Made by a program: the position numbers and the translations under genes. A stretch of DNA of 64,000 nucleotides from CAYNEI01 sp964396185 (GTDB lineage: Archaea; Thermoplasmatota; SW-10-69-26): the NCBI GenBank assembly GCA_964396185.1, contig CAYNEI010000010.1, positions 16,486-80,485 of the forward strand, given 5' to 3'. Shown one piece after another: positions 41,261 to 49,218 of this stretch. The number at the start of each line of letters is the position of its first letter. The stretch's first letter is position 1. The notes beneath the pieces were generated by a model that did not search any database, was not told where the DNA came from, and saw only the letters and a list, made by a program, of their open reading frames with translations.

Positions 41261-41584
41261 CCCGAGGACCTCGAGGCTGGCCTGGACGGCGTCATCGTCG
41301 AGGGCGCCCTGCTCGGTCTGGAGCCCACGCGTACCTTCACCAAGAAGGATGGCTCCGTTGGGTTCGTAACCAACGCGCGGATCAAGGGGGAGCAAGGCGT
41401 CTACAACGTGACCCTCTGGGACGAGCACATCCAGGGACTGGTCGGGATCGAGCCCGGCACCCAGGTGCTGCTCTCTGGGCTCTACACGAAGGAGCGCCAG
41501 GGCGAGGTGGAGGTCCACACCGGACGCGATGCCTCGGTGGGGCTGCCCAGCGAGAACGGGGACCGTGAAGAGGGCTCGAACTGA
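41261..41584 (+). CDS. OB-fold single-strand DNA-binding protein, RPA-like (5' end lost in gap)
   Basis: The last 107 residues of an OB-fold protein: VIVEGALLGLEPTRTFTKKD, then GFVTNARIKGEQGVYNVTLW, DEHIQGLVGIEPGTQVLLSG and a hydrophilic tail. The VTLWDEH-type strand and the GxxV turn are typical of archaeal RPA/SSB OB folds. Its position directly upstream of radA supports a role in DNA replication or recombination. The reading frame at the gap edge is uninterrupted. Confidence 0.65.
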   Translation, partial: PEDLEAGLDGVIVEGALLGLEPTRTFTKKDGSVGFVTNARIKGEQGVYNVTLWDEHIQGLVGIEPGTQVLLSGLYTKERQGEVEVHTGRDASVGLPSENGDREEGSN

Positions 41585-41656
41585 GCACGCGTCGCGGAGT
41601 GGTTTCGGCATGCTCCCTGGATGGATTAGATAAGGGGGGTTGCCATACCGCGAGTA

Positions 41657-41701
41657 TCCTGTGCGTCAGGGTGCTCCCACGCCCAAGCGCACACAGGAGT
41701 G
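41657..41701 (+). promoter_or_regulatory. Hairpin in the radA leader masking the ribosome binding site
   Basis: TCCTGTGCG (41657-41665) can pair with CGCACACAGGA (41688-41698) with a two-base bulge, and GGG/CCC can pair inside the loop. The right arm overlaps the Shine-Dalgarno-like AGGAGTG at 41695-41701, 7 nt before the radA ATG. A TATA-like TTAGATAAG lies near 41627-41635. Together they suggest control of translation. Confidence 0.5.
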
Positions 41702-41708
41702 ACGCCCC

Positions 41709-42662
41709 ATGGGATCGAATGGTGAAGGACCCAACCTCCAGGATCTGCCCGGTGTCGGCCCAGCGACGGCCGAGAAGCTTCATGACGCCGGCTTCGACGA
41801 CCTCCTCTCCATCGCGGTGGCCAGCCCCGCGGTGCTCGCCGAGACGGCCGAGGTCGGTGAAGCCGCCTCCATCCGGATCATCCAGGCCGCGCGCGAGCAA
41901 GCCGAGGTCGGTGGCTTCGAGACCGGCACGGACATCCGGGAGCGACGCAAGAGCGTCACGAAGGTCACCACGGGAAGCGAGGCCTTCGACGACCTGATGG
42001 GCGGCGGGATCGAGACCCAGTCCATCACGGAATTTTTCGGCGAATACGGGTCGGGGAAGACACAAATAGTCCTCCAACTCGCCGTGGCCACGCAGCTCCC
42101 GAAGGATGAGGGGGGACTCGATGGCCACGTGGTCATGATCGACACGGAGAACACGTTCCGCCCGGGACGCGTGAGCCAGATGGCCGAGGGCCTAGGCCTT
42201 GACCCGACCGAGGTGCTCGAGAAGATCCACGTCGCCCGAGCGTTCAACTCCCACCACCAGATGCTCCTGGTGGACAAGGCCCAGGAGCTGGCCAAGAAGC
42301 ACCCGGTCCGCTGCATCGTCGTGGACAGCCTGACCGCTCATTTCCGGGCCGAGTACATCGGCCGGGGTGCGCTGGCCGACCGGCAGCAGAAGCTGAACAA
42401 GTTCATGCACGACCTGCTGCGCTTCGGTGATGTGAACAACGCCGTGGTCGCGGTGACCAACCAGGTCATGGCCAAGCCGGATGCCTTCTTCGGGGACCCG
42501 ACGCGGCCCATCGGTGGCCACATCGTCGGCCACACCGCCACCTACCGGGTCTACCTGCGCAAGTCCCGGGGCGGCAAGCGCATCGCGCGGCTCATCGACT
42601 CGCCCAACCTCCCCGAGGGTGAATCGGTCTTCGAGATCACCACCGACGGGATCCGGGATTGA
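41709..42662 (+). CDS. radA: DNA repair and recombination protein RadA
   Basis: 317 residues, normal length for archaeal RadA. An N-terminal helix-hairpin-helix domain (LQDLPGVGPATAEKLHDAGF) is followed by the RecA core: Walker A GEYGSGKTQ, HVVMIDTENTFRPGR, Walker B CIVVDSLTAHFRAEY, and NQVMAKPDAFFGDPTRPIGG covering loop L2. It forms filaments on single-stranded DNA and drives strand exchange. It sits in a DNA-metabolism neighbourhood with an RPA-like gene upstream and hef nearby. The gene ends 3 nt before hairpin array B. Confidence 0.97.
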   Translation: MGSNGEGPNLQDLPGVGPATAEKLHDAGFDDLLSIAVASPAVLAETAEVGEAASIRIIQAAREQAEVGGFETGTDIRERRKSVTKVTTGSEAFDDLMGGGIETQSITEFFGEYGSGKTQIVLQLAVATQLPKDEGGLDGHVVMIDTENTFRPGRVSQMAEGLGLDPTEVLEKIHVARAFNSHHQMLLVDKAQELAKKHPVRCIVVDSLTAHFRAEYIGRGALADRQQKLNKFMHDLLRFGDVNNAVVAVTNQVMAKPDAFFGDPTRPIGGHIVGHTATYRVYLRKSRGGKRIARLIDSPNLPEGESVFEITTDGIRD

Positions 42663-42665
42663 TCA

Positions 42666-42810
42666 GGCACCGGCCGCAGGCCGGTGCCGAATGAGCCCGA
42701 GGCCGGAAGGCCTCGGGCGGACCGAGGACCCGGCGCTCCGGGTCCGAGGGAGCCCAAGCGGAACGCTTGGGCGAACGGAGACCTCGCCCTCAGGCGAGGT
42801 CGAGTCGCGG
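42666..42810. repeat. Five-hairpin array (array B) downstream of radA
   Basis: Five near-perfect hairpins follow each other: 42666-42688 (10 bp), 42695-42718 (10 bp, GGAA loop), 42726-42745 (8 bp, CGCT loop), 42752-42772 (9 bp, GAA loop) and 42780-42801 (9 bp, CTCA loop). The linkers GAATGA, GGACCGA, GAGGGA and GAACGGA all begin with G and end in GA, and the array ends GAGTCGCGG as in array A. Stem sequences differ while pairing is kept. It may be a structured RNA, a multi-hairpin repeat element or a terminator block. Confidence 0.8.
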
Positions 42811-42966
42811 AGTGCATCGCAAGCCGTAGCCAGCCTCGTGATCGTACCGATCGCACCGGCTCCGATCAGCGATCGAGCTGGATTCGAAAGAGAAACGAGA
42901 GGGAGGCCCCAGACGGTTCAAGCGCCTGGGGCTAAGGGATACCGACGTTCTAGGCCTTCAAGCGGC
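42811..42966. other. Spacer between array B and the DUF1931 gene
   Basis: This stretch has no gene. It contains a further hairpin, GCCCCAG...CTGGGGC (near 42906-42933), and GC-rich GATCG repeats. I checked it for a tRNA T-arm and found no consistent stem pairing. Confidence 0.4.
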
Positions 42967-43131
42967 TTAGAGGTCGTGGGGCATCAGAGTGGAGCGTCCG
43001 TTCTCATCAGCGCGCTTCTTCGCCTTCCGGATCTGGTCGGCGACAACACTGTCCAGCGCGTCGTAGAACTTGGAGCTCACTCGGAAGTCGCCCGCAGCAT
43101 CCTTGACCTTGGATTTGTTGATGATAGCCAC
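42967..43131 (-). CDS. DUF1931 histone-fold-like small protein
   Basis: 54 residues from GTG 43131: AIINKSKVKDAAGDFRVSSK, then FYDALDSVVADQIRKAKKRA, then DENGRSTLMPHDL. The helix-strap-helix order and basic central helix fit the DUF1931 family, related to archaeal histones (NF-Y/HMF fold). It probably binds DNA, though family function is not settled. A GGTTTTTTACC stretch (complement, near 43164-43174) could be the TATA region. It lies downstream of the UPF0147 gene on the same strand. Confidence 0.75.
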   Translation of the reverse strand: MAIINKSKVKDAAGDFRVSSKFYDALDSVVADQIRKAKKRADENGRSTLMPHDL

Positions 43132-43205
43132 TGTACCACCGAGCGTGGCAAGACGCTGATTCGGTAAAAAACCGCCGGTACGGCACGGTGTGGCAGGCTG
43201 GGGGT

Positions 43206-43466
43206 TCAAGTGGCCGAGATGGACTCGAGACCGGAGATGATGTTCCAGATCACCGTTCGGCCGTGCAGGGGGATGTTGGGGTCGTTGGCGAGGTCATCCA
43301 GGATGCTCACGGCACCGGCGACCCGGACGTCCAGCGCCTCCTCCTTGTTGAGCAGGCGCTGTTTCGCGTCATCCGCACCGCGGCGGATGTTGCGTGGCAC
43401 CGACGTATCCTCGATCAGTTGGTCGATGACCACGGTCACTTGTTGAAGTCGATCTTCAGAATCCAT
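43206..43466 (-). CDS. UPF0147 family protein
   Basis: 86 residues from the ATG at 43466, with an excellent GAGGTGAT 5 nt upstream. The sequence DQLIEDTSVPRNIRRGADDA, then LNKEEALDVRVAGAVSILDD and ANDPNIPLHGRTVIWNIISG, is the full UPF0147 pattern, an all-helical family confined to archaea. Its function is unknown. A TTTAGTAAT promoter element (complement, near 43540-43550) gives a leader of about 50 nt. An upstream ATG would add 12 residues but lacks the ribosome binding site. Confidence 0.9.
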   Translation of the reverse strand: MDSEDRLQQVTVVIDQLIEDTSVPRNIRRGADDAKQRLLNKEEALDVRVAGAVSILDDLANDPNIPLHGRTVIWNIISGLESISAT

Positions 43467-43600
43467 GGAGATCACCTCGGCGTCCATCGGCACAAAGGGC
43501 ACGTGGAGGACGAGCTAGCAATGGAACGGTACTCGAACCTATTACTAAACCCTTTCCCTAGCTTTCGTCCGGCCCAAGGGCTGGGAGGCCGTGGGCCAAG

Positions 43601-44119
43601 CTACCCATCGCTGCGTTCGCGCTCCTCGGGTTGGGTGCGGGCCAGGGCGCGGGCTGGAACCCCGCCGTAGAACGCCCCTGGCGGGACATCCCGGTTCACC
43701 AAGCTGTGGGCCGAGACCGTGGCCCCCTCGCCGATGGTCACGCCAGGCAGGATGGTGACGTTGGCCCCGATGCTGGCCCGCTCCCCGATCACAACGGGGC
43801 CAAGCCTGTACTCGTCCACGAGGAACTCGTGGCAGAGGATCGTGGTGTTGTAGCCCACGATGGCGTTCTCGCCGATGGTGATCCGCTCGGGGTAGAAGAC
43901 GTCCATGGTCGCCTCCAACCCAACGCTGGAGCGCCGGCCGATGGTGATCCCCATGCGCCGGTAGAGCCAGTTCTTCACCCGAAAGGTGGGCATGATCCGG
44001 GCCAGGGCCATGAGCAAGTAGTTCCGGGCCACCTTCAGGAAGCCGACTTCCTTGCTCCAGTACCAGAGGGCGTTGTGCTCTCCTGGGCTCGGGTGGACCT
44101 CGAGGTTCCGTTGGGCCAA
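43601..44119 (-). CDS. Left-handed beta-helix acyltransferase
   Basis: 172 residues. The N-terminus has NALWYWSKEVGFLKVARNYL and RIMPTFRVKNWLYRRMG, followed by hexapeptide repeats (ITIGRRSSVGLEA, ITIGENAIVGYNT, VVIGERASIGANVTILPG, VTIGEGATVSAHS) and the closing PPGAFYGGVPAR, typical of O-acetyltransferases. The start is taken as TTG 44119 because the conserved N-terminal residues require it, which makes it overlap the 3' end of hef by 85 nt. It probably acetylates a sugar or other small molecule; the substrate is unknown. Confidence 0.8.
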   Translation of the reverse strand: MAQRNLEVHPSPGEHNALWYWSKEVGFLKVARNYLLMALARIMPTFRVKNWLYRRMGITIGRRSSVGLEATMDVFYPERITIGENAIVGYNTTILCHEFLVDEYRLGPVVIGERASIGANVTILPGVTIGEGATVSAHSLVNRDVPPGAFYGGVPARALARTQPEERERSDG

Positions 44120-46281
44120 GGGACGTCGAAGGGGGCATGCAGGACCTCGCGTATGGCCCTTGCCTTCGTCGGCCCGATCCCATCCACCTCGCGCAGCTCA
44201 GCCTCGCTGGCCTCCAAGGCAGCTGCTGGCGTGCCGAAGTGCTCGAGCAACCGGCGTCCCAGCGTCGCCGAGACGCTAGGAAGCCCCTCCATCAGGAAGC
44301 GTTGGCGCTCCTCGAGCTCCTCGCCTGGCGCGTCGTTGCGCACCGCTGGAGGTCCTGCGTCCTCGCGCTCACGCTTGGCCATGGCGGCCACGAGGATCGC
44401 GGCCTGCTGGGCATCGCGCACCGTAAGCACCGTCACCCCGAAGCTGGCGGTGAGCGCCGCGATGGCGCCAGCGATGGCCTCTGGGCGCATCCGACCGGGT
44501 TGGTCAAGCGGGTCTCCCTCGACGAGCAGGATCGGGGCGTCGTAGCTACGCTTGAGGGCCTTGGCTTGCTTCATGAGCCGCCCGTCGATGATGCTGCGGA
44601 CCAGGTCCTGGGCCGTCTTGCGCTCGATGGCCAGCCGGTTGGAGAGGATGAGGTCGCCGACCGGGAGGTTGGTCGGGTCGAGCCGGAGCCCGGCCTGGGT
44701 GAGCAGGCGGGCAAGCGAGCCGTTGAGCTCGGTGTGGTCCACCAGGATGCGTGGGCCTCCCGGCTCTGGGGCAGGGCGGGCAGACGGGTTGGGCCGGATG
44801 GCGGGTTGCTCGATCGCGGGTGGGTCGGCCTGGAGCTCTCGGATGAGCGAACGCATCTGGCGCTCGCGCTTGGTGGCGGCCCAGTAAGCAGCCTCGTCGC
44901 TGGTTCCCCGGGCCATGAGCACAACGACGCGGCCGCGCCGCTTGCGCCCGGTGCGTCCTCGTCGCTGGATCGTGCGAACCGCGCTGGCCACCGCCTCGTA
45001 GAACACGACCAAGTCGACGCTGGGGATGTCGAGACCCTCCTCCCCGACGCTGGTGGCGACGAGCACGTTGAGCTCGCCGTCCCGGAACCGTTGGACGAGG
45101 TCGAGCTGGGCTTGCTGGCTGAGCCCGTCCGGGCCACCCTGGCCCACGAAACAGCCGGCCTGGAGGCCGGTGCGTTCGTCCAGGGCGGCTTGGAGGGCGT
45201 GTGCGGTCTGGCGGGTTTGGACGAACACGAGGGCGCGGCTGCCTGGCTCGCCGGTGAGCTGGCGCTGGATCTCGTTGGCGCACCGCCGCATCTTCGGGTG
45301 CTCGCCGAGGTAGCCGTCCAAGAGACGCCTGGCGTCCCGGAGCTCCTCCTCGAGGGTCGGGTCGCTGCCAGCGATCTCAGCCAGGTAGGCGCGCGCGGCA
45401 GCCGTGCTCTGGGTCTCGACGAGCTTGACGCCGTGGAGCACGCGCAGGGCCGAGGCGACCAACTCCAGGGCCTGGCCGGTCCGTTTCCGGGTCGCAGCCA
45501 CATCTCGCTTGCGCAGACGATCCCGAAGCTGGAGCAGCTGGCTGCGGTTGGTGAACCGGGACGGGTAGAGGCCCATGCTACGAAGCCTGCTCACGCGCCG
45601 GTCCGTGAGGCGCCGGAGCTCCTCGGCGGCTCGCTGGAGCTTGTTGGGCAGCGAGACGCGCACCCACTCGATGCTCACCGGGTTCACGTAGGGCTCCACG
45701 TCCTCGTCCCACTCGCCGCGAGCCTCGATGTGCTGGATCCCGAGGTTCTTGCAGACCTCCTGGATCGTCTCCACGTCGCTGCCCGGGCTTGCCGTGGCGG
45801 CCAACACGCGGGCCCCGTCGGCCCGCAGCGCCTCGGCCACAGGCACAGCCGCGTAGTTGCCCACCGCGCGGTGAGCCTCGTCCACCACCAAAAGCCCCCA
45901 ACTGGCTGGGTCCATGCGGCCGGCGACGAGGTCGTTGCGCGCGACCTGCGGGGTCGCCACGGCCACCTGGGCTGCCGCCCACACCTCGCCGCGGTCGTCA
46001 GGCGAGGTTGCGCCCGTGATCACCTCGACCCGGGTCTGAGCGAGCTGCTCGCGGAAGGTCGCCGCGTGCTGCTCGACCAGGGGCCGGGTCGGCGCGATGA
46101 CGAGGACGCGTTCCCCGTCCTCAAGGTGGCGCGTCATCACGAGCGCGCACACGATGGTCTTCCCGAGCCCGGTGGGGAGAACGATGAGGCTGTTGCGGGC
46201 GTAGCAGGAGCGAGCGATGGCGGATTGGTACGCTCGCTCGTCTGCGTTGGCAAGGGTCAGCTCGGCCGAGGCGGCTGCCAT
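44035..46281 (-). CDS. hef: Hef-type helicase/structure-specific nuclease
   Basis: 748 residues from the ATG at 46281, about 24 nt from an AAACCCTT box. The N-terminal SF2 helicase has LPTGLGKTIV (motif I), VVDEAHRA (II), ATASPGS (III), FVQTRQTA and QRRGRTGRKRRG (VI). The C-terminal XPF nuclease domain carries VGDLILSNRLAIERKTAQD, the GD...ERK...D signature, and ends with tandem HhH motifs (LPSVSATLGRRLLEHFG, VDGIGPTKARAIREV). Hef processes stalled replication forks and is the archaeal relative of FANCM/XPF. The final 30 residues are not conserved in type and overlap the next gene. Confidence 0.95.
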   Translation of the reverse strand: MAAASAELTLANADERAYQSAIARSCYARNSLIVLPTGLGKTIVCALVMTRHLEDGERVLVIAPTRPLVEQHAATFREQLAQTRVEVITGATSPDDRGEVWAAAQVAVATPQVARNDLVAGRMDPASWGLLVVDEAHRAVGNYAAVPVAEALRADGARVLAATASPGSDVETIQEVCKNLGIQHIEARGEWDEDVEPYVNPVSIEWVRVSLPNKLQRAAEELRRLTDRRVSRLRSMGLYPSRFTNRSQLLQLRDRLRKRDVAATRKRTGQALELVASALRVLHGVKLVETQSTAAARAYLAEIAGSDPTLEEELRDARRLLDGYLGEHPKMRRCANEIQRQLTGEPGSRALVFVQTRQTAHALQAALDERTGLQAGCFVGQGGPDGLSQQAQLDLVQRFRDGELNVLVATSVGEEGLDIPSVDLVVFYEAVASAVRTIQRRGRTGRKRRGRVVVLMARGTSDEAAYWAATKRERQMRSLIRELQADPPAIEQPAIRPNPSARPAPEPGGPRILVDHTELNGSLARLLTQAGLRLDPTNLPVGDLILSNRLAIERKTAQDLVRSIIDGRLMKQAKALKRSYDAPILLVEGDPLDQPGRMRPEAIAGAIAALTASFGVTVLTVRDAQQAAILVAAMAKREREDAGPPAVRNDAPGEELEERQRFLMEGLPSVSATLGRRLLEHFGTPAAALEASEAELREVDGIGPTKARAIREVLHAPFDVPWPNGTSRSTRAQESTTPSGTGARKSAS

Positions 46282-46393
46282 CAGACCCCAGAGCAAGCCA
46301 AAGGGTTTGTTCGTCTCCCTGGGGCCTGGCCGAAACTACCACCGTGTGGGCCAGGCACCGAAAGGCGGGATGGGCGCAGGGCCCGTAGCGAAG

Positions 46394-46402
46394 GCCTTAT
46401 GC
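46394..46402 (+). promoter_or_regulatory. TATA box of the NEW3-domain gene
   Basis: GCCTTATGC is centred 28 nt upstream of the ATG at 46426, so this start is preferred over the ATG at 46399, which lies inside the box. Confidence 0.5.
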
Positions 46403-46425
46403 TCGGCCCCCCAGGTCCCGCGACC

Positions 46426-47334
46426 ATGCGACCCCTGGCGCTCACCCTGTGCCTCGTCCTGGTCTCGGCAGCCCTGCTTGCGCTCCCAGCAGCGGCCCAG
46501 GACCAGACCTGCGCGGTCTCGTTGGCCGAAGGCGACAACCCCGGTACCGGCGGGTTCGAGCAGGGAGCCACGCGCGCCTACGCCTTCACGGTCACGAACA
46601 CGGGCTCGCTCCCTGCAGAGGGCGAGGTGTTCATCTCGGCCCCACGACCGGGTTGGTTCTGGCCGCAAGCCAAGCCCAACGTCCAGCTCGACAGCGGGGC
46701 ATCCCAGACCATCGAGATCCAGGTCGAGTTCGAAGGAGACCGAGCCGGTGACGCGGAGCTCGAGGTCCAGATCCAGAACGTGGAGTGCACCACGCCCCTG
46801 GGTGTGGGCTCCCAGGCTGGCTCCAACAGCGGCTCTGTGACCCTCTCCCTCTCCCATGCCCCCCTGCCCGCGACCGGGGATGCAGGCGACGACGAGGGTC
46901 TCTCCACCGCTTGGTGGGTCTTCGGAGCCATCGTGCTCGGCACCGCGGTGGCCGTGCCCGTCGTGTACAGTCGCCGGGGCCCGAAGCTGGATGTGGCGTG
47001 CGAGGAGGCCGAGGGCGAGGTCGTGGCTGGCCGGGGGACCAGCTTCCCGGTCCGGCTGGCCAACAAATCCAAGGAGCCCGTGCATGTGAACCTGGAGGTG
47101 GCCGGCGTCCAAGAGGGCTGGTCGGCGCTGACCACGCTGCCGGAGCTGGAGCTCGCGGGCAAGGAGTCCAGGACGATCTACATGATGGTGCGAGCCCCGC
47201 CGGCGGCCAAGAACGGGGATCTCTGCGTGGCCAAGCTCGCAGTCACACCGGAAGGCGGGTCGACCAAGACCGTCAAGACGCTCACCCGCGTGGGCAAGCC
47301 ACCTGGCGGGAAGGCCGCTGAGGACGACGCATGA
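46426..47334 (+). CDS. Membrane protein with NEW3-like domains on both sides of a helix
   Basis: 302 residues. The signal peptide (PLALTLCLVLVSAALLALPAAA) leads into a domain with AYAFTVTNTGSLPAEGEVF and GASQTIEIQVEF, an NPCBM-associated NEW3-like Ig fold. A membrane helix follows at about residues 155-178 (WWVFGAIVLGTAVAVPVVYS), then basic residues, then a second similar domain (FPVRLANKSKEPVHVNLEVA, ELAGKESRTIYMMVRAP). If the topology is simple, the second domain lies in the cytoplasm, which is unusual for this fold. The function is unknown. Confidence 0.7.
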   Translation: MRPLALTLCLVLVSAALLALPAAAQDQTCAVSLAEGDNPGTGGFEQGATRAYAFTVTNTGSLPAEGEVFISAPRPGWFWPQAKPNVQLDSGASQTIEIQVEFEGDRAGDAELEVQIQNVECTTPLGVGSQAGSNSGSVTLSLSHAPLPATGDAGDDEGLSTAWWVFGAIVLGTAVAVPVVYSRRGPKLDVACEEAEGEVVAGRGTSFPVRLANKSKEPVHVNLEVAGVQEGWSALTTLPELELAGKESRTIYMMVRAPPAAKNGDLCVAKLAVTPEGGSTKTVKTLTRVGKPPGGKAAEDDA

Positions 47335-47358
47335 GGATGGTGGACCCGGGCCCCCGCA

Positions 47359-48090
47359 TCAGATGAGAACGGTCTCGAGCAGGGTGGCGAACGGGTCGCC
47401 GAGGAGCACCGCACCAGCGAACCCGATGCTCAGCGGGACCAGGAACGGGATCTTGGGGGTCACCCAGACACGCTCCACGCCTTGCTCCAAGAGCCGCTTG
47501 GGTTCGTAGGCATCCAGCGGGACCCCACCAGGCGTGTAGGCGAGATGGTGCTCGCCCTCTTCATCCACGTACTCAAGCGGCCAGACGACGCGCAGATCCA
47601 CGCGGTCGATGCGTGTGCGGAAGCCTAGCACCGTGCGCCAGCTGTCGATGTCCCGGCGGGCCAGGTTCCAGACGGTCAGCACGACGGGGACGGCCAGGGC
47701 CACGAGCAGGCCGTTCATGAGCACCGTGACCACAAGCGGCAGGATCGACCCGAGGGGCTGGGCCCACGCAGCCGACAGGGGGAGCGGTGCCAGCAGGCTG
47801 AGGCTCGCCAGAGCCTTGGCATCGGCACCACCGGCGATCAGACCCGTGTAGTAGCCCCCGATGGCCAACACCAGCACGAGGCCCGAGGTTACGAGCGCGG
47901 GCATGTTCGTGGACCAGTACGCCGGCGTGGTCAACGCCTCGGTGGCCAGCAGGGCTGCGCCCACCAGCGCGACCAGCACCCAGCAAAGGTCCGGGGCTCG
48001 GCGCCACCGGAGGTCAGCCACCGCGGCGAACGATAGCACCCCGGCGGCGACGACGATGCGGATCGTGTCCGTGATCACCGGGTCCACCAC
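47359..48090 (-). CDS. A24-family prepilin/preflagellin peptidase
   Basis: About 243 residues. I prefer GTG 48090, which has GGAGG 7 nt upstream; GTG 48126 would add 12 residues. About six membrane helices are visible. The two catalytic aspartates fit ADLRWRRAPD after the first helix and GLIAGGADAKALASL (GxxD-like) later. A polar loop of about 70 residues separates the last helices. The enzyme cleaves class III signal peptides of archaeal pilins and archaellins at the inner membrane face. No pilin gene is adjacent, but exported proteins surround it. Confidence 0.85.
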   Translation of the reverse strand: MVDPVITDTIRIVVAAGVLSFAAVADLRWRRAPDLCWVLVALVGAALLATEALTTPAYWSTNMPALVTSGLVLVLAIGGYYTGLIAGGADAKALASLSLLAPLPLSAAWAQPLGSILPLVVTVLMNGLLVALAVPVVLTVWNLARRDIDSWRTVLGFRTRIDRVDLRVVWPLEYVDEEGEHHLAYTPGGVPLDAYEPKRLLEQGVERVWVTPKIPFLVPLSIGFAGAVLLGDPFATLLETVLI

Positions 48091-48224
48091 GCTCGAGCCT
48101 CCGTTCGGCTGACCCACCAAGCCCACCCCGGCTAAAACCCCTACCGATGCAGCCCCACACGCGCGAGATACGGAAACCGGAACGTTGAAGCCTGGCCTGT
48201 AGCCTCTTCGGGAGGGATGGGTCT

Positions 48225-49202
48225 ATGCGCTTACCACCGGCCCTCTTAGCTGGCCTGCTCTTGCTCCTCGCACCCTTGACGGGGTGCATCGTGCCAGAGA
48301 ACATGAGCGAGCTCCGCGAGGAGCTCGGCTACGCCTCCGTGGAGATCCCCGACGTCGTCGCCAAGGCACGGGCCTCCACCCTTGAACCCAGGGTCAACGA
48401 GACGGTCTCGTTCACCGCCACGGTGGACGGGATCACCCAGGAGGCTGCCGAGATCGCCTGGAACCTGGACGGGGCCGAGGCCACCGGTTCCACCGTCGAC
48501 CACGTCTGGCTCACCCCCGGCGTGGCCACCGTCGAGCTCACCGTGACCGGGCCGGACGGCCAGGTGGCCACCGACGCCATCGAGCTCACCGTCCATGACA
48601 ACGCCCCGCCGACCCCCGTCATCACGGTGGAAACGGGCGAGCCCCTGCTGGCCGGAGAGCCCATCACGCTTACCGCGACCGATTCCATGGACCCCGACGG
48701 GGACGTGCTCGGCCACACGTGGACCATCGATGGGACACAGGCGGGCACCGGTCCCCGGATCGAAGCGTCTCTCACGCCTGGCCTCCACGAGGTCACGTTG
48801 ACCACGAGCGATGGGCTCAACGAGGTCACCGCCTTCCGGTCCCTGGCCGTCGCCCAACCCTTCTCCGAGACCGGGAGCCTGGAGATGGCGTCCACCGAGC
48901 GATCCATCGGCTTCACCGTTCACCAGGGAGCCTCGCTGCTTGAGGTGACCCTCGATCATTCGACGCGCTTGGGCTTCGACGACGTCGACCTCGTGCTCCT
49001 GGACAGCCAGGGCGAGGAGGTCACCGCCAGCCGCACCGAGCCAGAGATCGGATCCAGCCAGGCAGGCGAGGCCATCTCGCTGGATGGGAGCAGCCTCCCA
49101 CCCGGCGCCTACACCCTGGAAGCACAGTTGGTGCGGGGCACGGCAGCCCAGGTCACCATCGAAGGAGTTTTGACGTACTCTCCCTTACCGACGACCACCT
49201 GA
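48225..49202 (+). CDS. PKD-domain lipoprotein
   Basis: 325 residues from the ATG at 48225, with GGAGGGATG upstream. The signal peptide ends in the lipobox LTGC (residue about 21). Two PKD-type Ig domains follow (ASTLEPRVNETVSFTATVDG... and TPVITVETGEPLLAGEP... with DPDGDVLGHTWTIDG). The C-terminal part (TLDHSTRLGFDDVDLVLLDS, PPGAYTLEAQLVRG) is like a pre-peptidase C-terminal domain. It is lipid-anchored outside the cell and may bind sugars or proteins. The next gene encodes a second PKD protein 16 nt downstream. Confidence 0.8.
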   Translation: MRLPPALLAGLLLLLAPLTGCIVPENMSELREELGYASVEIPDVVAKARASTLEPRVNETVSFTATVDGITQEAAEIAWNLDGAEATGSTVDHVWLTPGVATVELTVTGPDGQVATDAIELTVHDNAPPTPVITVETGEPLLAGEPITLTATDSMDPDGDVLGHTWTIDGTQAGTGPRIEASLTPGLHEVTLTTSDGLNEVTAFRSLAVAQPFSETGSLEMASTERSIGFTVHQGASLLEVTLDHSTRLGFDDVDLVLLDSQGEEVTASRTEPEIGSSQAGEAISLDGSSLPPGAYTLEAQLVRGTAAQVTIEGVLTYSPLPTTT

Positions 49203-49218
49203 ACCTGGGGTAGGCCTT

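Noticed and set aside
42811..42966. Possible tRNA gene near GATTCGAAAG and GGTTCAAGCGCC
   Set aside because: The flanking bases do not form a T-stem or acceptor stem, and no D- or anticodon arm can be placed.
44137..46425. Very long plus-strand frame ahead of the NEW3 gene
   Set aside because: It is antisense to hef. The exported protein starts at ATG 46426 with its own signal peptide and TATA box.
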